From contig JAKSZT010053836.1 of NCBI GenBank assembly GCA_026826555.1, positions 8,841,240-8,905,239 on the forward strand: a stretch of 64,000 bases of DNA, given 5' to 3'. The DNA is from Tolypeutes matacus (taxonomy: Eukaryota; Chordata; Mammalia; Cingulata; Chlamyphoridae). The notes beneath the pieces are model-generated. The model worked only from the letters and a program-made list of their open reading frames with translations, did no database searches and was not told the origin of the DNA. Within the stretch, counting starts at the first letter, position 1, and every line of letters begins with the position of its first letter. A program made the translations under genes and the position numbers. Positions 1 to 11,399 of the stretch are shown piece after piece.

Positions 1-897
1 CTGGAGTTTTTAGGTATACTTCCAGAGACTGGAGCCTCTGGCCTACCTATGTGCTAGGTGTGCATGGAATCTCAGTGGAGCTGCAACTCTTACCCTACAG
101 CTCAATGGACTCATCCAAGTCACCTGGCGAGGAGACAACGATGGGCAACGGCCAGCCCAGGGAATGGAGAGGGCCTGCATCTGCAGACAGGATCATCCCA
201 CCCACCATATCCATGGGATATAAGCCCTCTCTCACTTGGAGGTAGAGTGGACATCACCATCCCAGTCCCCTCAGGATTGGGGGAAGAACTATGGGCTAGA
301 GTGGACTTGATGGTATTCTCTTGTTCACATATGGTGATTCTAGCAATGCAAGAAATTATAACAATGAGGTGGAGCCAGTGGTCACTTGACACTTTTGGGG
401 CAGGGAGGGGACGAGCAGTTGAAATACAGGGGTTTTTTTGGGATTTGGAGGTTGTCCTGAGTACCGTTGTGGCAACGGATGTAGGCCATTTTAAATCAGC
501 ACACATCACTCAGAACTGTGTGGGAGAGAGTGTGGTCTACGGTGTGAACTGTGGTCTATGGTTGGTGGTAAGGCCCCAGGATGTGTAAGTCCATTGAGGG
601 TGGTGGGCCACACTTGTGGGAGATGTTTGTGTGGGATGTGGTGGGAGGTGTGGGGGGTGGGCAACATGGGAATCCCAGTGGGTTCCGTGTAATATTTTAG
701 GTAATCTAAGCACCTCTTAAAATATATTTATATATATATAAATAACATTTTTGTAAGCAAATGCACATATATGCATATATATTTATATATCATTTTACAA
801 ATATTGGTATGTATTGTGAAAATTTTGATTTTTACCCACAATACAAAATAAATAAATTAAAAACAAACAAACAAACAAACAAAAAACAAAAAACAAA
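1..897 (+). mobile_element. L1 3' UTR and A-rich tail, xenarthran lineage (5' end outside window)
   Basis: This is the long 3' untranslated end of a LINE-1. It becomes G-rich at about 590-665, then has a short AT tract (720-745) and an A-rich tail with AAAC repeats (846-897). The stretch from about 610 to 850 reappears in reverse complement at 20,439-20,676, where it is joined to recognisable L1 ORF2 sequence. That pairing is the in-window proof that this is an L1 end. Open frames of up to 176 codons here lie in UTR sequence and show no protein family. The start is cut by the window edge. Confidence 0.75.
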
Positions 898-1907
898 GTG
901 GCATTTTAGGATACCCATTTGCTGGTGTGGTGCAGTGAGGCTTGGAATGAGAACAGACAAAGGCATAAATCACATCGGGAACTGGGGGAACGCTGACCTG
1001 AGCCATGCTTGGTGCTCAATAAATACTCTCGGGTTGAATAGTTAAGGCATGGGGAGAATGGGGAGGGTAAGAAGGTCCAGGTCAAGGCACCCCAGGCCAT
1101 GGGGAGAAGGGCCAGGCAGCCCAAATCACCCCAGGCCAGCATGGTGTGACCTTCAGTTACTTGGGCATCCCAGCCTAGAGCACAGTATTGCCTGGAAAAG
1201 CTGAGCCCTCCCTCTGGAGGCTTGCACTGTGAAACTTGTTTCTGAAAAGGGCAGCTAAACCTAACTGTGATTAGTGCCTAACAGTCACTCTAGAGAACCT
1301 CTTTGTTATGCACAGTGGCCTCCTCTCTCAGCCAAGCTCATACTACCCACCCCCCATGGGGAACAGAACTTCAGGGATAATTCTCCTGGCAACAGGGACT
1401 AGACTTCCAAAGATTTTTCCTGGCAAGGCAGGATTTGACAGCTCCCAGGGATGGGTCTTCCTGACAACGTGGGATTAGGCTAAAAGGCAGAAGAGGAATA
1501 GGACAGAATAAAGTTTTAATGGCTAAGAGGTTTCAACTGGAGTTGCAGCTTCATCCTGGAGGTTATTGTAACGCAGGCCTCAGCCAGGAGGTGCAAACAA
1601 GCCACAGCAGAAGAAAAAGCCCAAAAGAATACTCTGAAGCAAATCCCCGAAAAGCTATTAAGCCATTTCTCTGATGTAACATGGTTATTTAAACCTATAA
1701 TTCTCAATTTACTTATTGAGTTTATTTTTCAGAAAGCCTCTGAATTAGTCCTATGCCCAACAAGCCATGGAACCCAGAGGCCAACATGGCAAGCCGCGTC
1801 CTCTCCACTCCATGAAACGAGCGGCCCTTGTCAGCATGCAGAAGCCAGAAAGATGCGATGTCCAGATGAGCCCGATTTTATAATTTTATAAACAGAATGA
1901 GAGGAGC
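898..1907. other. Single-copy sequence, no gene seen
   Basis: No open frame with family features was found. A short stretch at about 985-1045 with a gtgctcaataaata end resembles the 3' terminus of an ancient MIR or L2 element, but it is too short to be sure. The bases just before 1908 are purine-rich (about 1891-1907) and could be the polypurine tract of a retrovirus-like element. Nothing recognisable as retroviral coding sequence lies upstream of it. Confidence 0.4.
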
Positions 1908-2500
1908 TGTAACTAAGGGTTAAGAACGAACAGATGAGTATGATTGCTAAATCACTATATAGATGCCTTTATATTATAAAGTAGCAAAAGGTTAACACCT
2001 GAAATTACTGAGGCCGGCTAGAGTGGTCCCACCTGTTCACGGTTACTCTCCGCTTAGCCTCACCCGTGTGTGTGTTTACTATGACTATCGGGCTGGCAAT
2101 CCTAGAGTGAACTCACCCTTGTGTACACTTACCATTGGGGTGGCAGCCGCTCCACTCACCTGTTTAATATCCATATGGAAGACCTTGTAACTGACCTTTG
2201 TTCTGTATAACCCTATCCTAAATCCTTGGGACTGACCCTGGTTTGCTACCCCATCCCGACCGTCCTTTTGAGCCCCTTAATGTTTATTAATGTCTAGCTC
2301 CACCCCAATTACTCATTGGCACTCTGGTGTTATAAAATATTAGGATTTCTGCAGATCAGGGAGGCAGTTTTGGGCCATGGGACCACTGTGCTCCTTTGCT
2401 TGCACAACCCATAAAACTCTTTCTCTCTTTGAAACCTGGTGTCTCAGGAGTTGGCTTTAAAGAGGCATTGGGAGGAAGGAACCTGCTTTTGCTCATATCA
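1908..2500 (+). mobile_element. Endogenous retrovirus-like LTR (class I type), probably solo or a 3' LTR
   Basis: About 590 bp beginning TG and ending near CA, with the ordered signals of a retroviral LTR. These are CCAAT-type boxes at about 2303-2320, a TATA box (tataaaatat, 2331-2340), a CATAAA polyadenylation signal variant at 2410-2415 about 70 bases further on, and a T/C-rich U5-like stretch after it. A purine-rich tract sits immediately upstream. No second LTR or coding interior is seen in the window, so a solo LTR or a heavily eroded provirus is most likely. The boundaries are approximate, and the class assignment rests on overall layout rather than a database match. Confidence 0.5.
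2331..2340 (+). promoter_or_regulatory. TATA box of the LTR
   Basis: The sequence tataaaatat lies 70 bases before the CATAAA signal, the spacing expected between the U3 promoter and the R-region poly(A) signal of an LTR. Confidence 0.45.
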
Positions 2501-4257
2501 GACTCAAGGCAGAGGACTCTCAGGAGCCCAGGGCTATCACAGAGTCAAGCCTGCAGCTTGCTGCTGCGCCCTAGAGACCACCGCAGGCTTTCCAGGAAAA
2601 TGAGGCGAGGTGGTGACTGAAGAGGCTTCTGCTCGGGGCTGGTCAGGCTCCCCCCCAGCTGGTGACCTGGTGAAGGGAAACCCCTCCGTTCTGGGTGCAC
2701 TGTTCCTGTTACAGGTTCTTCTCTCTAATCTACAGTCAGAAAGGGCAGGGCAGGGCTGGGGACCTGGTCCAAAAGAGTAGCTAATCTGATGGCCTTCTGA
2801 AGACCCCTCCCAAGGACCTGGGTCCCCCTGAGTAGCAAGGGGCTCAGGAAGGCCCCCTTTTTGCCGATCTGAGGTCACCACCCTCCTGGTCAGTGCTGCC
2901 GGCTGGCCGCTGCGGAGTCCAGGCAGACCGTGGCATCCCGGCAGCAGCCCTGTGGCCTGGATGTCATAGGACAGTCCTGATTATAGGTCATTCCCCCTCT
3001 TTACTGAAAGTAAAGTTTATTCTGTGCATCATTCAATGTGATTTCATGCTTATACTTTGGAGAGCTTTGCATGAAAATTCACACACAAGCATCTTTTGTC
3101 AGTCCAGCTATCCCAAATCTGGTCTGTGCTGACTGCATGACCAGAGCCCTGGAAGTCAGAGCCAGAAGATGTGGGAGCTAGAAAGAGGCTCACGATCCCC
3201 ACCCCATTATCAGAAAGAGTTCTGTGGTGCCAAATGCAACACTTTGCAATTTTCAGAGCTCTGTGGCCATGTTAGGATTTGCTGTTTGGCAGACACGCCG
3301 CTACTAGGCAGCGTCGTAAGTGACCTGCACAGCCTTCCACGAGTCAGGTGTGGCCTGGCTGCTTTGCTTGATTTCCACACTTGGCTTCCTCCTTGCACAT
3401 TTGCCTGGTCCTTACACTTGATTGCTGGTGAGGCACCATTATCTGTTCAGCCTTAAACAGATTCAAGAGAACACTGACACCCAGAGAAGGGAGGCGGTGC
3501 TCACACTGCCAGGTAAGGGCAGGTCCCCTGTCGGGTGGCCGCTTGGTGCTGTGCAGAGTGGGCCAGATTTGAGGGTCTCCCCCTCCCCAAAAATCTCACC
3601 CACAGACTGACTGGCAGCAGGACCAGAACTCCCGCCAACGTGGTGCGCCTTTAGGGTAATGAACGGGCTTGTCACGTTTACGGAGTGGGCCCACTGTGCT
3701 GAAGGCAGGTGTGTTTCCTTGGATCTGGGGTCACTGCTGAAGTGGCGGCTCCTTCACTGTCACCGTCAAGGATGCTTCCCCACACCCCACACACCCAGGG
3801 GGCAGACAGGTGAGACTTAACGAAATGAGAGGATGGCCAGGGGCAGCCGACACAGGCATCAGGCTTTTCAGGCTTTTCCCAGCCCAGCCCTGGCCCTCTC
3901 CCAGGCCTGAGGGTGCCCCCATTCCTTCTGGACCCTGCCCTCTCTGGCTTATAGCCCTTCCCTTCCACCAAGCACTTAATTAGGTGCTGATTGTTTCACA
4001 TGTAAAGGACAGTGGCCATGGGCTCTCTTGGTCCCCTTAAATTGGTTTCACCCCTTCTCCTGTGGGAGGGGTTAGGGAGTGTGCGGGTGGGGGCGGGGTG
4101 GGCTTTAAAGTGTCTCAGAGCCACGAAAGAAGAAAGTCCTCTCTCCCTTGACCACGGCACCCTGAGCAGACCTGCTAGTCTAGCCACAGTGACCGCGTTC
4201 CTGGCGCGCTCTCCGTGTGTCTGGGCTGCATTAAGCTTCCTTCATCTGAGCCCCCGG
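2501..4257. other. Single-copy sequence, moderately GC-rich, no gene seen
   Basis: There is no repeat family I recognise and no open frame with a conserved-looking product. Short open frames on both strands overlap each other and have no family resemblance. A G-rich patch at about 4079-4101 is noted. Confidence 0.35.
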
Positions 4258-4691
4258 GTGCGCTGTGCAGGATGGTAAGAGCCAGCCACGTGTGGTAGCG
4301 AGCCTTTGAAACGTGGCCCGTCTGATCTGAGACGTGCTGTAAGTATAAAATCCATGCTGGAATTTGAAGACTTGGTATGAAAAACAATCTCATTAATATT
4401 AATTTTTAAAATATTTATTACATATTGAAAGTCCACTATTTTGGATCTGTTGGGCTAACTAAAATATAATTAAAATAATTTCACCTGCTTTCACTTCTTT
4501 TTTTTTTAAATTTTTTTTTTTTTCTTTTACCGGGAGGTCCGGGGGATTGAACCCGGGTCCCTCCATATGGGAGATGGACGCCCAACCATTTGAGCCACAT
4601 CTGCCCCCTCACCTCTTTTTAAATGTTGCTACTAGAAAATTACAAATCACACTTGTGGCTTACACTTGGGGCTCTCTGTTGGACAGCACTG
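4258..4691 (-). mobile_element. Complete non-autonomous DNA transposon (hAT-like MITE), split by a SINE
   Basis: After removing the SINE at 4503-4608, about 327 bp remain. The right end is ttggacagcactg (a reverse-complemented CAGTGCTGTCCAA terminus) and the left end is a decayed version of the same motif, giving terminal inverted repeats. The interior matches, in order, the plus-strand copies at 6779-7101 and 45,726-46,190, including the attatcatttcaacat-like segment. It encodes no protein. I do not assign a family name with certainty; a Charlie-group MER element is the best guess. Confidence 0.6.
4503..4608 (-). mobile_element. DAS-type SINE inside the DNA transposon
   Basis: On the minus strand this reads tRNA-like head to A-rich tail; on the plus strand the poly-T comes first, then cgggaggtccgggggattga and the head end. 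Imperfect target-site copies flank it (tcacttcttttt at the left, tcacctcttttt at 4609-4620). It interrupts the transposon in its A-rich interior. Confidence 0.85.
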
Positions 4692-4704
4692 CGGCAGAGC
4701 AAAA

Positions 4705-4850
4705 ATCACATTTGCATTTTACAGGGGAGGACAATCTGCTCAGAGAGGTTAATAAGTGACCCACGGTCACACAGGCGGTAATTGGAGGAGCTGGGATTTG
4801 ACCACAGACCTGGCCAGCTCAGGACACCATATTCACCAGCGCAACGATTC
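4705..4850 (-). mobile_element. MIR remnant
   Basis: In antisense this keeps the MIR-like order of a cagagaggttaataagtgac segment, a ggtcacacaggcgg segment and a ctgggatttgacc segment that corresponds to the tRNA-like B-box side. It is eroded at both ends. Confidence 0.65.
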
Positions 4851-6778
4851 ACTGCCTCCCGAATTTATCTCACTAAGTGTATTTTGTTTCGAAGCAAGAG
4901 ATTAAAGCCCACTCACCGGCTAAGGAATGGAAGGATATTTATGCTGTTTCACACACCAGCATCAGGTGCCATAAAAATATCGGCCCTTGGGACAGCCTCA
5001 GCCAAGTCCAGCCCCTGAGTCCACAGTTCACCCCACTAGGGAGTTTTTTTCCCTCTTGTGGGAGCTGCAAATGGAGTGCTGCTTACAATAGCCACCGCAT
5101 GCACGCATTTGTCCATGAAGGAGTGAGAAGAGTGAATTTGCTTTGAAATACTCCTGAGGTCAGACAGGTCAGAACGATGGGGCCAGGGACACACCCAGAC
5201 TGTGGCTCCTGTCAAGACCTTCCAGCCTGTCGTTCCAATTCATCAGCCTCTAACAAAAGGCGTTGCCTACTCCCTGATGGCCAAAGAGCAATACATACAT
5301 AATATATCTGTGGTTTGGGATGTGACAGGAAATTAGTATTTACCCAGGGAGGCTGGGTAGGGGAAACAGAGAGAGAATCGAATCGCCACCTGGAATCTGC
5401 GAGCATTTTCCAGATATGTTTTCCAGAGCATCTTTATTTCCAGAAAAGACAAGAACAAACAAGCCTTTGAAGGCAAAGCTTTTGTTGCTTGCCTCAAATA
5501 TATCCAAATGCAGTGAATGTACTTGTGTCACAAAAGAAATTAGGTTTCTCTTTTTCCTTGCAAGAACAAATGTTTATAAGTGTGTCATTTGCTAGGTCCC
5601 ACGGTAAGGGGCATAAAGAAAAGGTTTTGCTTTGCTTTCCACCTAGAGCAAAAAAAGAGATGAGTGAAAACTTGGAGCATGTGTATTTTGGGAGTTGGGG
5701 CCTGGGAGCTGGGTATAGCTTAAGGGGCTGGGGGTGGAGGTGGGGGTGGGGGTGGGAGGAAAAAAGAAAAACTCCCTCTTTTCCCTTTTTTCTGCCTGGC
5801 TAAAACCCCAATCTAAAAGAAGAGCAAAGTTTTATCCAAATTTAAACCTTCTAAGTTTCTTTACACAGGCATAGAGAGTGGATGACAGTTTTCTTCATCT
5901 GTCCATACAATTTGTAATGAATGACAATAAATTGCTGTGATATAAAAAAAATAAAATAAATAAATAAATAAAATAAAACCTTCCCAGCCATTTGTGGGGC
6001 CGCTGGCAACAGGCTCCATATCACTGAACATTGGTTATTGCCCTGCTCCTGGGACAACCCTGACTTCTGAACTGGCTGGGATGTTACTCAGGGCCTGGGG
6101 AGATGGAGCTGTACAGGTTGCTAGAGGCTCTGATCAGTGTGTTCATTCATTTATCTTGCTTTTCCCCAACATGTTTGCTGTCAGCAGCTGAGCTAAGTAC
6201 TGAGGCATTTCGAGGTGGTTAACTTCTGCTGAAGCTGAGAAAATAGCTTTGGGACCCCCTTATCACCAAATCAATCTATCTGGTAAACCCCTGAAACTAA
6301 AATAATATCTTTTCACAAATTCTCTTCTGGTGTTTGATGGCCTGAGAAGTTATTTTTTTCAATTTAGTTTAATTTGCCTCTCTCTCTCTCTCTCTTTTAT
6401 TTTTGCAAATTGAGTTCTTATTTCCCTTGTTCATTATTCAAAACTCCTTTGGAGGCAAAGTTCCTCAGAGCCTCCTATGGATTTTTCTGGGTTTTAACCC
6501 AATGCTGCCCTGTCCCTGGCTCCCCTCTGGTCCTGTGGACTGAGAGGGAAACAGCTTCCAGGGGAACCTGAGCCAAGTATATCTGGAGGCTATCCCTCCA
6601 GGGTGCTTTGTGTTAATTCCCTGGACCTAGGGACTTGTCAGCTTGGGCAGTCAGTGCTGCAAAGCTCCCCAGGTAGGGGACAACTGAATCAGACAACTGG
6701 ATCACGCTCACAGAGCATGGACTGGGAGCTAGGACCACACAGGAGGTTGCAGGCGGTGGGGAGGCCCAAGGCCTGAAC
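4851..6778. other. Single-copy sequence with a G-rich run and an AAAT repeat
   Basis: No gene is seen. Landmarks are a G-run array at 5724-5759 and an AAAT-type simple repeat at about 5944-5978. A CT dinucleotide run lies at about 6378-6395. Confidence 0.4.
5724..5759 (+). other. G-quadruplex-capable G-run array
   Basis: At least five runs of three to five guanines are separated by one to three bases on the plus strand, which satisfies the standard intramolecular G4 pattern. No promoter or gene end is visible beside it. Confidence 0.6.
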
Positions 6779-7101
6779 CACAATTGTCCAAGAGAAAAAT
6801 AATGTGAGCCACATAGGTAATCAAAAATGTTTTAGTAGCTACATTTTAAAATGTAAAAAGAAACAGGTGACATTAACTTTATAATATATTTTATTTCACC
6901 CAATTATTCAAAATATTATCATTTCAACATAGGATAAACAAAAACAAATTTTGAATGAGATATTTTGCATTCCCTTTTTTTTTTTTAATTAAGTCTGCAA
7001 AACCCAGTGTGTCTTTACACTTAAATGCATCTCCCTTCAGACTAGCCACATTCCAAGCGCTCAGTAGCCACCAGTGTCTGGCGGCTGCGTATGGGGTATC
7101 C
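6779..7101 (+). mobile_element. Second copy of the hAT-like non-autonomous transposon
   Basis: This matches the elements at 4258-4691 and 45,726-46,190 along its length: gagccacata, then the aaaagaaacaggtga segment, then attatcatttcaacat, then cagactagccacatt. The termini have decayed. It is not interrupted by a SINE and is about 320 bp long. Confidence 0.6.
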
Positions 7102-9144
7102 CAGATCTAAATTCTCAGGGCTCCACCCTCTCAGGGCCGACTGGCTGGCTGAGAACAGCAACAGGATGGTTTAAGGCAGATAGTGCAGAGTCAGCATGTG
7201 ATATAGACAACACGTCCCCGAACGGAATTACTAGGGAGAGACGAGTAGGGTGAAGGGCATAGGAGACAGGAGCTGCCGTAAAAGGTTCCCCGGTCGAGGC
7301 AGGACACAGAAGATGCCATGAGTTAACCAAGGACAGAGGACTCCATAAACTGGCTCAGAGCAGCAGCGCCTCCAGAGGCAGAGTAAAGGGGATTGAACCC
7401 CTCCTCCCCCACCCCTTGACCCCGAGTCAAGGTCTCAGCCGCCAGGGAAGGCCTCCCTTCCACGTTGGGTGGTTGGGGCGGGCCTCCCCATATAGGATGG
7501 TGCTGAGCACCCAGCAGGAATGGCAGTGGCCCTCAGAGGCACTCCCCACACGAGACAGCAAAGCGCTGACAAGCCTGGGTTTGGGTGCCGGCTGTCCTGA
7601 CTGTGATTCTTGGCTTCGCCACTAGCCCCTCTGAGTGTGATTGTCTCATCTGGAAGAGGGGAAAATGGAGACCTTGGCCCAAGGCCCGGCTCCCAACATG
7701 GTAATGCTACTGTATGTTGTCCAGAACTGTATAAAAGGAGACAAAAAAACAAGAAAAATAAAATAAAATAAAAAATGAAAGTAAATAAATAACTAAACGG
7801 TGAGCCTTGTTTTCTGTTCTGGGCAGCGTTACCAGGTATCCTAGGGCACGTGCTCGCAAGGCCCTGAATGGCCTGGGAGGAGGAAGCCAGATCAGGGGAG
7901 GCGCTGTTGCTTCCTGGTCGGTGTTTGGCTGGAAAGGGCCACGTGCCATGTTCTGTTCACACCTGCTTAGCTTTCTTTCCGACTACACTTTATACCCATA
8001 CCTCAGTTCTGACCATGTGCTCATCCTCGTCAGAACTAATAATGGATAAGCTAGAAGGGAAAAGGGATGTTGGGAATGATTATTCCGGTGTACTCTGTGT
8101 CTGTGTGTATTTGTGTCTGAAAAACAGAAACTGACCCCATAGGCTTATGGTGTCTTCCACAATACCTATGTCACTTCCGTGTTTCTTTAAAGTTAGTTTC
8201 CCCTCTCGCGTGGGCTGCCCTTGTATTTCCAGCTTGCTCCAGCCTCTGTGTCCTTCTGCAATATCACCTCCATGTGGGCCCTGGCAGGAGGAAGATTGGG
8301 GTAGGCACCCCTTCTTCAGGAGGCTCCTCTCCCCAGCTTGGCCCCTGCCCCGAGATCTGTGACGCTGTGCCCGTGAGGCAGCCTCGGTGAAACCCCTCAA
8401 AGCCAAGAAGCCAGACCCACTTGCCCAGGGCAAGTCCTTCATCGGCATTAGCTCTCTCATCTCCACCATGAAGCTCTTACTATGTCCAAGCAGTTACATG
8501 CATTTCCTCCAATGCTCTCTGACTTATGACTGCCCCTCTCTTCTCTGGGGTCGCTCACCATACACTTCTAAGCCTTTGAGTGACAACTGTAACCTCTAGT
8601 GAGAAATCAGCTTTGCTAAGACCTGCTTCTGTAGGGGGAATTGACTGCTCCCCTGTTTTAATCTGCTCTTGGCACTGTAATTTTGACTGCAAAGTCAGGT
8701 AGGGTCTGCTCAGTTCAAACACTCATCTGCAACAGCATGCAGAAATATTCCTTTACTGCAGACTTTATGAAGACAACCCAACAAATTAGCTGAGAACAAC
8801 TGAAAGCATGGTGTGGGGAGAAAACCATGTATCTTTTCCCATCATCAACAATAATATTTACTATGATTACTCTTCTTAATGTTTCTCCTTCTTTTCTTCT
8901 TCTTCTTCTTCTTATTATTATTATTATTTACTTCCTCCTCCTCTTACTTCTTCTTCCTCCTTCTCATTAGTATCAGTATTAGTATTTAGGGAATTCTGAT
9001 TAATTTCTCATTCTTTTTCACTAAAGAAACCTCTCTCAACAAAAATGGCTAAAAAGAGGAGAGACTTCATGGTAAAAGTCTTTTATGCCTTTTCAGGCAC
9101 CTAGTTCTCAGATTCTCTCTCTGTGTCACCCTGCTCTTATCTTT
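7102..9144. other. Single-copy sequence with a possible MIR and a pyrimidine microsatellite
   Basis: No gene is seen. About 7565-7665 resembles the sense strand of a MIR (a gattcttggcttcgcca-like segment followed by tctcatctggaagagg). An AAAAT-type repeat lies at about 7757-7785. A mixed TTC/TTA/TCC simple repeat covers about 8886-8990. Confidence 0.4.
8886..8990. repeat. Compound microsatellite, TTC then TTA then TCC/TTC
   Basis: Blocks of TTC, TTA and TCC trinucleotides follow one another without unique sequence between them. This is a polypyrimidine tract with a TTA insert and is likely length-variable. Confidence 0.8.
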
Positions 9145-9517
9145 TCATGCAGGTTTGAGGTTAGAGAAATCCAACATCAAGGCATCAACAAGGTGATGCT
9201 CTCTCCTCAGAGTCTGTACCATTCTGGTGCTGGCTGCCGGCCCTCCCTGGGGTTCCCCTGACTTGACCCCTGCCTAGCACCGCGTGGCAATGTCCTCTCC
9301 TTTCTCTTCTGGGTTCTGTTGACTTCCGGCTTCCAGCTCCTCCCTTTACATGGCCTTCAGTAACCTAGAGTAAGACCCACCCTCATTCAGCTGGGCCACA
9401 ACTTAACTAAAGATAGCATCGTCCAGAGGTCCTATTTACAATGAGTTCACACCCACAGGGACTTGGATTAAGATTAAGAACATGTCTAAACTGAGGTACA
9501 TAAGTCAACCTACCACA
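9145..9517 (-). mobile_element. MaLR/ERVL-like LTR remnant
   Basis: This shares the order of segments with the LTR at 49,944-50,345, both on the minus strand: a gagaaa-tccaaatcaaggcat region, then a ctctcctttctcttctgggtt region, then gacccaccct. The right end taccaca is compatible with a TG..CA-type LTR terminus on the minus strand. It is truncated before the poly(A) region on the left. The class is inferred from layout. Confidence 0.5.
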
Positions 9518-10238
9518 CTGCCCAGTGTCATGATGAGTGGGACATGTTAACTTTTGGGATTTAAACTGAAAATTAAATCTCACATTGGACAAAAAATATG
9601 AAGACCCTGTGTGCCAGTATTAAACACTTTTCCTCCGAGGTATAGAAGCTCAGGGGGTCTTCTCACCATAACATTTCATGCTTATTTGCACGTCAGAGTG
9701 GTTAGAGTGATGGAGGGTGAGCACATGGAATCACTGTGGTCGTCTTTTCTCTTTGCTGCTTCACTGTATCTGTGCTCTGATTCTGGGTAAGGCATTGGAT
9801 GAGCTGAGGGTGGAGGAAAGGGACTGGTACAAAGTGTTCCTGATCGAGAGCTTCCAATCCAGAGAGGGGCTCTAGACAACCCAGAGGACACCATTTCTAT
9901 AAGTGCAGTGTTTCATCCAGCACCAGAGTGAACACGACAGATGAGAGTCGTCTGCGAACCAAGTAAGTGGGAAAGCACCATTGACTGGATTATCAGTAAA
10001 TCTCCTGGGAAGAGCTGGGATAAGGATTGGACCTGGGATGGGGGGTAGACTTTGGATAAGTAGAGGAGAGCAGGAAGGGCTTCCAAAGGAAAGGAATAAG
10101 TAAAGAATGAAAATCTTCAGTGACAAGGCCCATTCAGAGAGAGGGAAGAGATCAGCCCAGCTGGTGAAGAGAGTTCACACTAACGACAAGTAGGAGAAAT
10201 GGGTACGTAGATAGACCAGGCCCATCAGATCGTCCCAG
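9518..10238. other. Single-copy sequence, no gene seen
   Basis: No repeat copy, RNA gene or convincing coding frame was identified. Confidence 0.3.
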
Positions 10239-10372
10239 ACTGTCCGGTCCAACATGGCATCAATTTAAATTCATTGAAATTAATTAAAGATCCAGTTCCT
10301 TTGTTACACTAGTCACATTGCAAGGTCTCGCTACTCACATGTGACTAGTGGCTACTGTATTGGACAGTGCAG
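10239..10372. mobile_element. Short hAT-like MITE with inverted ends
   Basis: The left end actgtccggtccaac and right end tattggacagtgcag are inverted repeats of the CAGTGCTGTCCAATA type. The interior contains acatgtgactagtggctac. It resembles the MER3-like short palindromic family and is related at its termini to the larger elements at 4258 and 6779. No coding capacity. Confidence 0.55.
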
Positions 10373-10609
10373 AAACAGAACACTTCTATCATTGCAGAAA
10401 TTCCTAATGGACCTCCTAGGACACTGACTACCAAGCTGAGAAATCTGGACTTTTTCCTTAGATCACTGTGGAACCATTTAGGGTATTTAAACAGGTTACA
10501 TGAGGGTAAAGTAGCTTAATTAAAAAAAAAAAAAATCTTGTAAGGAAGATTTTATTTAGCACATTTATTCATGAGGACACAAGTAAGATGTTGCAGCCAT
10601 TCAGTAATT

Positions 10610-10695
10610 GATTTTTTTTTTAGTTGAGATGAAATTCATATAACATAAAAGCTACCATTTTAAAGTGAATAATGCCATTTTTAATTGTTGTTGAG
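10610..10695 (-). mobile_element. Short L1M-type 3'-UTR remnant
   Basis: In antisense the run tagttgagatgaaattcatataacataaaa followed by ccattttaaagtga (with the motif broken here into two) matches the arrangement seen at 46,650-46,855 and 15,735-15,830. Only about 85 bp survive. Confidence 0.45.
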
Positions 10696-11070
10696 AAATA
10701 GTTTTAAAATATGAACATGATGGCCATGTGAAGGATGACTTGGTGGGGTGAAAGCCAGGAAAGCCAGTGGGAGTTTGGCTGCAGGGCATCCAGGGCTGAG
10801 GGGCTGAGGCTTGTACCAAGAGGCAGAAGTGGGGGAGAAATGGGGAGGAAAAGGCAGGCAGCATTTGAAGAGAGAACCAGTCAGTCCTACTCCTTGGATA
10901 GAGGGAAAAGTGAGACTCGAGAGCCAAACATTCCTGGGAAGGGGAGAGATTGCTGGTTTATAGAAGAGAAGCTCAGCCAAGCTCTCCACTCTGAGGTGAT
11001 GGTGGGTCAACCAAGGCATGGGAGGTGGAGCTGGAGGGCGAGCAGCAGGTGGGACTGGCCTGTCAAGTGG

Positions 11071-11172
11071 CTGCCTGAGGGAAAGGTGTATGGAAGTGTC
11101 AACATGGATGAGGGCANNNNNNNNNNCTGCCTGAGGGAAAGGTGTATGGAAGTGTCAACATGGATGAGGGCA
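11071..11172. repeat. Exact 46-bp duplication flanking the gap
   Basis: The 46 bases at 11,071-11,116 are identical to those at 11,127-11,172, and the only thing between them is the run of N. This is what two overlapping contig ends look like when they were placed next to each other without being merged. Confidence 0.95.
11117..11126. other. Assembly gap (10 N)
   Basis: Ten N are bounded on both sides by the same 46 bases. The true gap is probably negative, meaning the contigs overlap. Confidence 0.97.
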
Positions 11173-11399
11173 GAAAGGCGGAGCTTGAGTGGTGGGGAAC
11201 GTTCACAGCTAAGGGAAAGAGAAGAAGCTGCTGAAGAAAAGGAGCAGGTGGAGAGTGTGAGGGAGGAGTAGGGCTTGGTTCATGCAGTAAAAATGTCTTG
11301 AGCATCTGCTGGGTGCCAAATGTGTGCTGGTGCTGAGGATATGGTCGTGGTGATCAAAACCCAATCACTACTGCAAGGTGGTAGGAATGTGGAGAAGCA

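Larger units (their letters stand above)
10696..11399. other. Single-copy sequence around the assembly gap
   Basis: No supported gene. A 178-codon frame at 10,735-11,271 reads straight through the run of N and through both copies of the duplicated flank, so it is an assembly product. About 11,287-11,340 (gagcatctgctgggtgcc) resembles a fragment of an ancient MIR or L2-like repeat. Confidence 0.4.

Noticed and set aside
58..588. 176-codon plus-strand frame at the window start
   Set aside because: It lies in L1 3'-UTR sequence, and the family does not encode a protein there.
1740..1907. Retroviral coding interior upstream of the LTR
   Set aside because: No retroviral protein motif could be traced, and the sequence is too short and unassigned to call.
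10735..11271. 178-codon plus-strand frame
   Set aside because: It reads through N and repeats the same peptide on both sides because of the duplicated contig ends.
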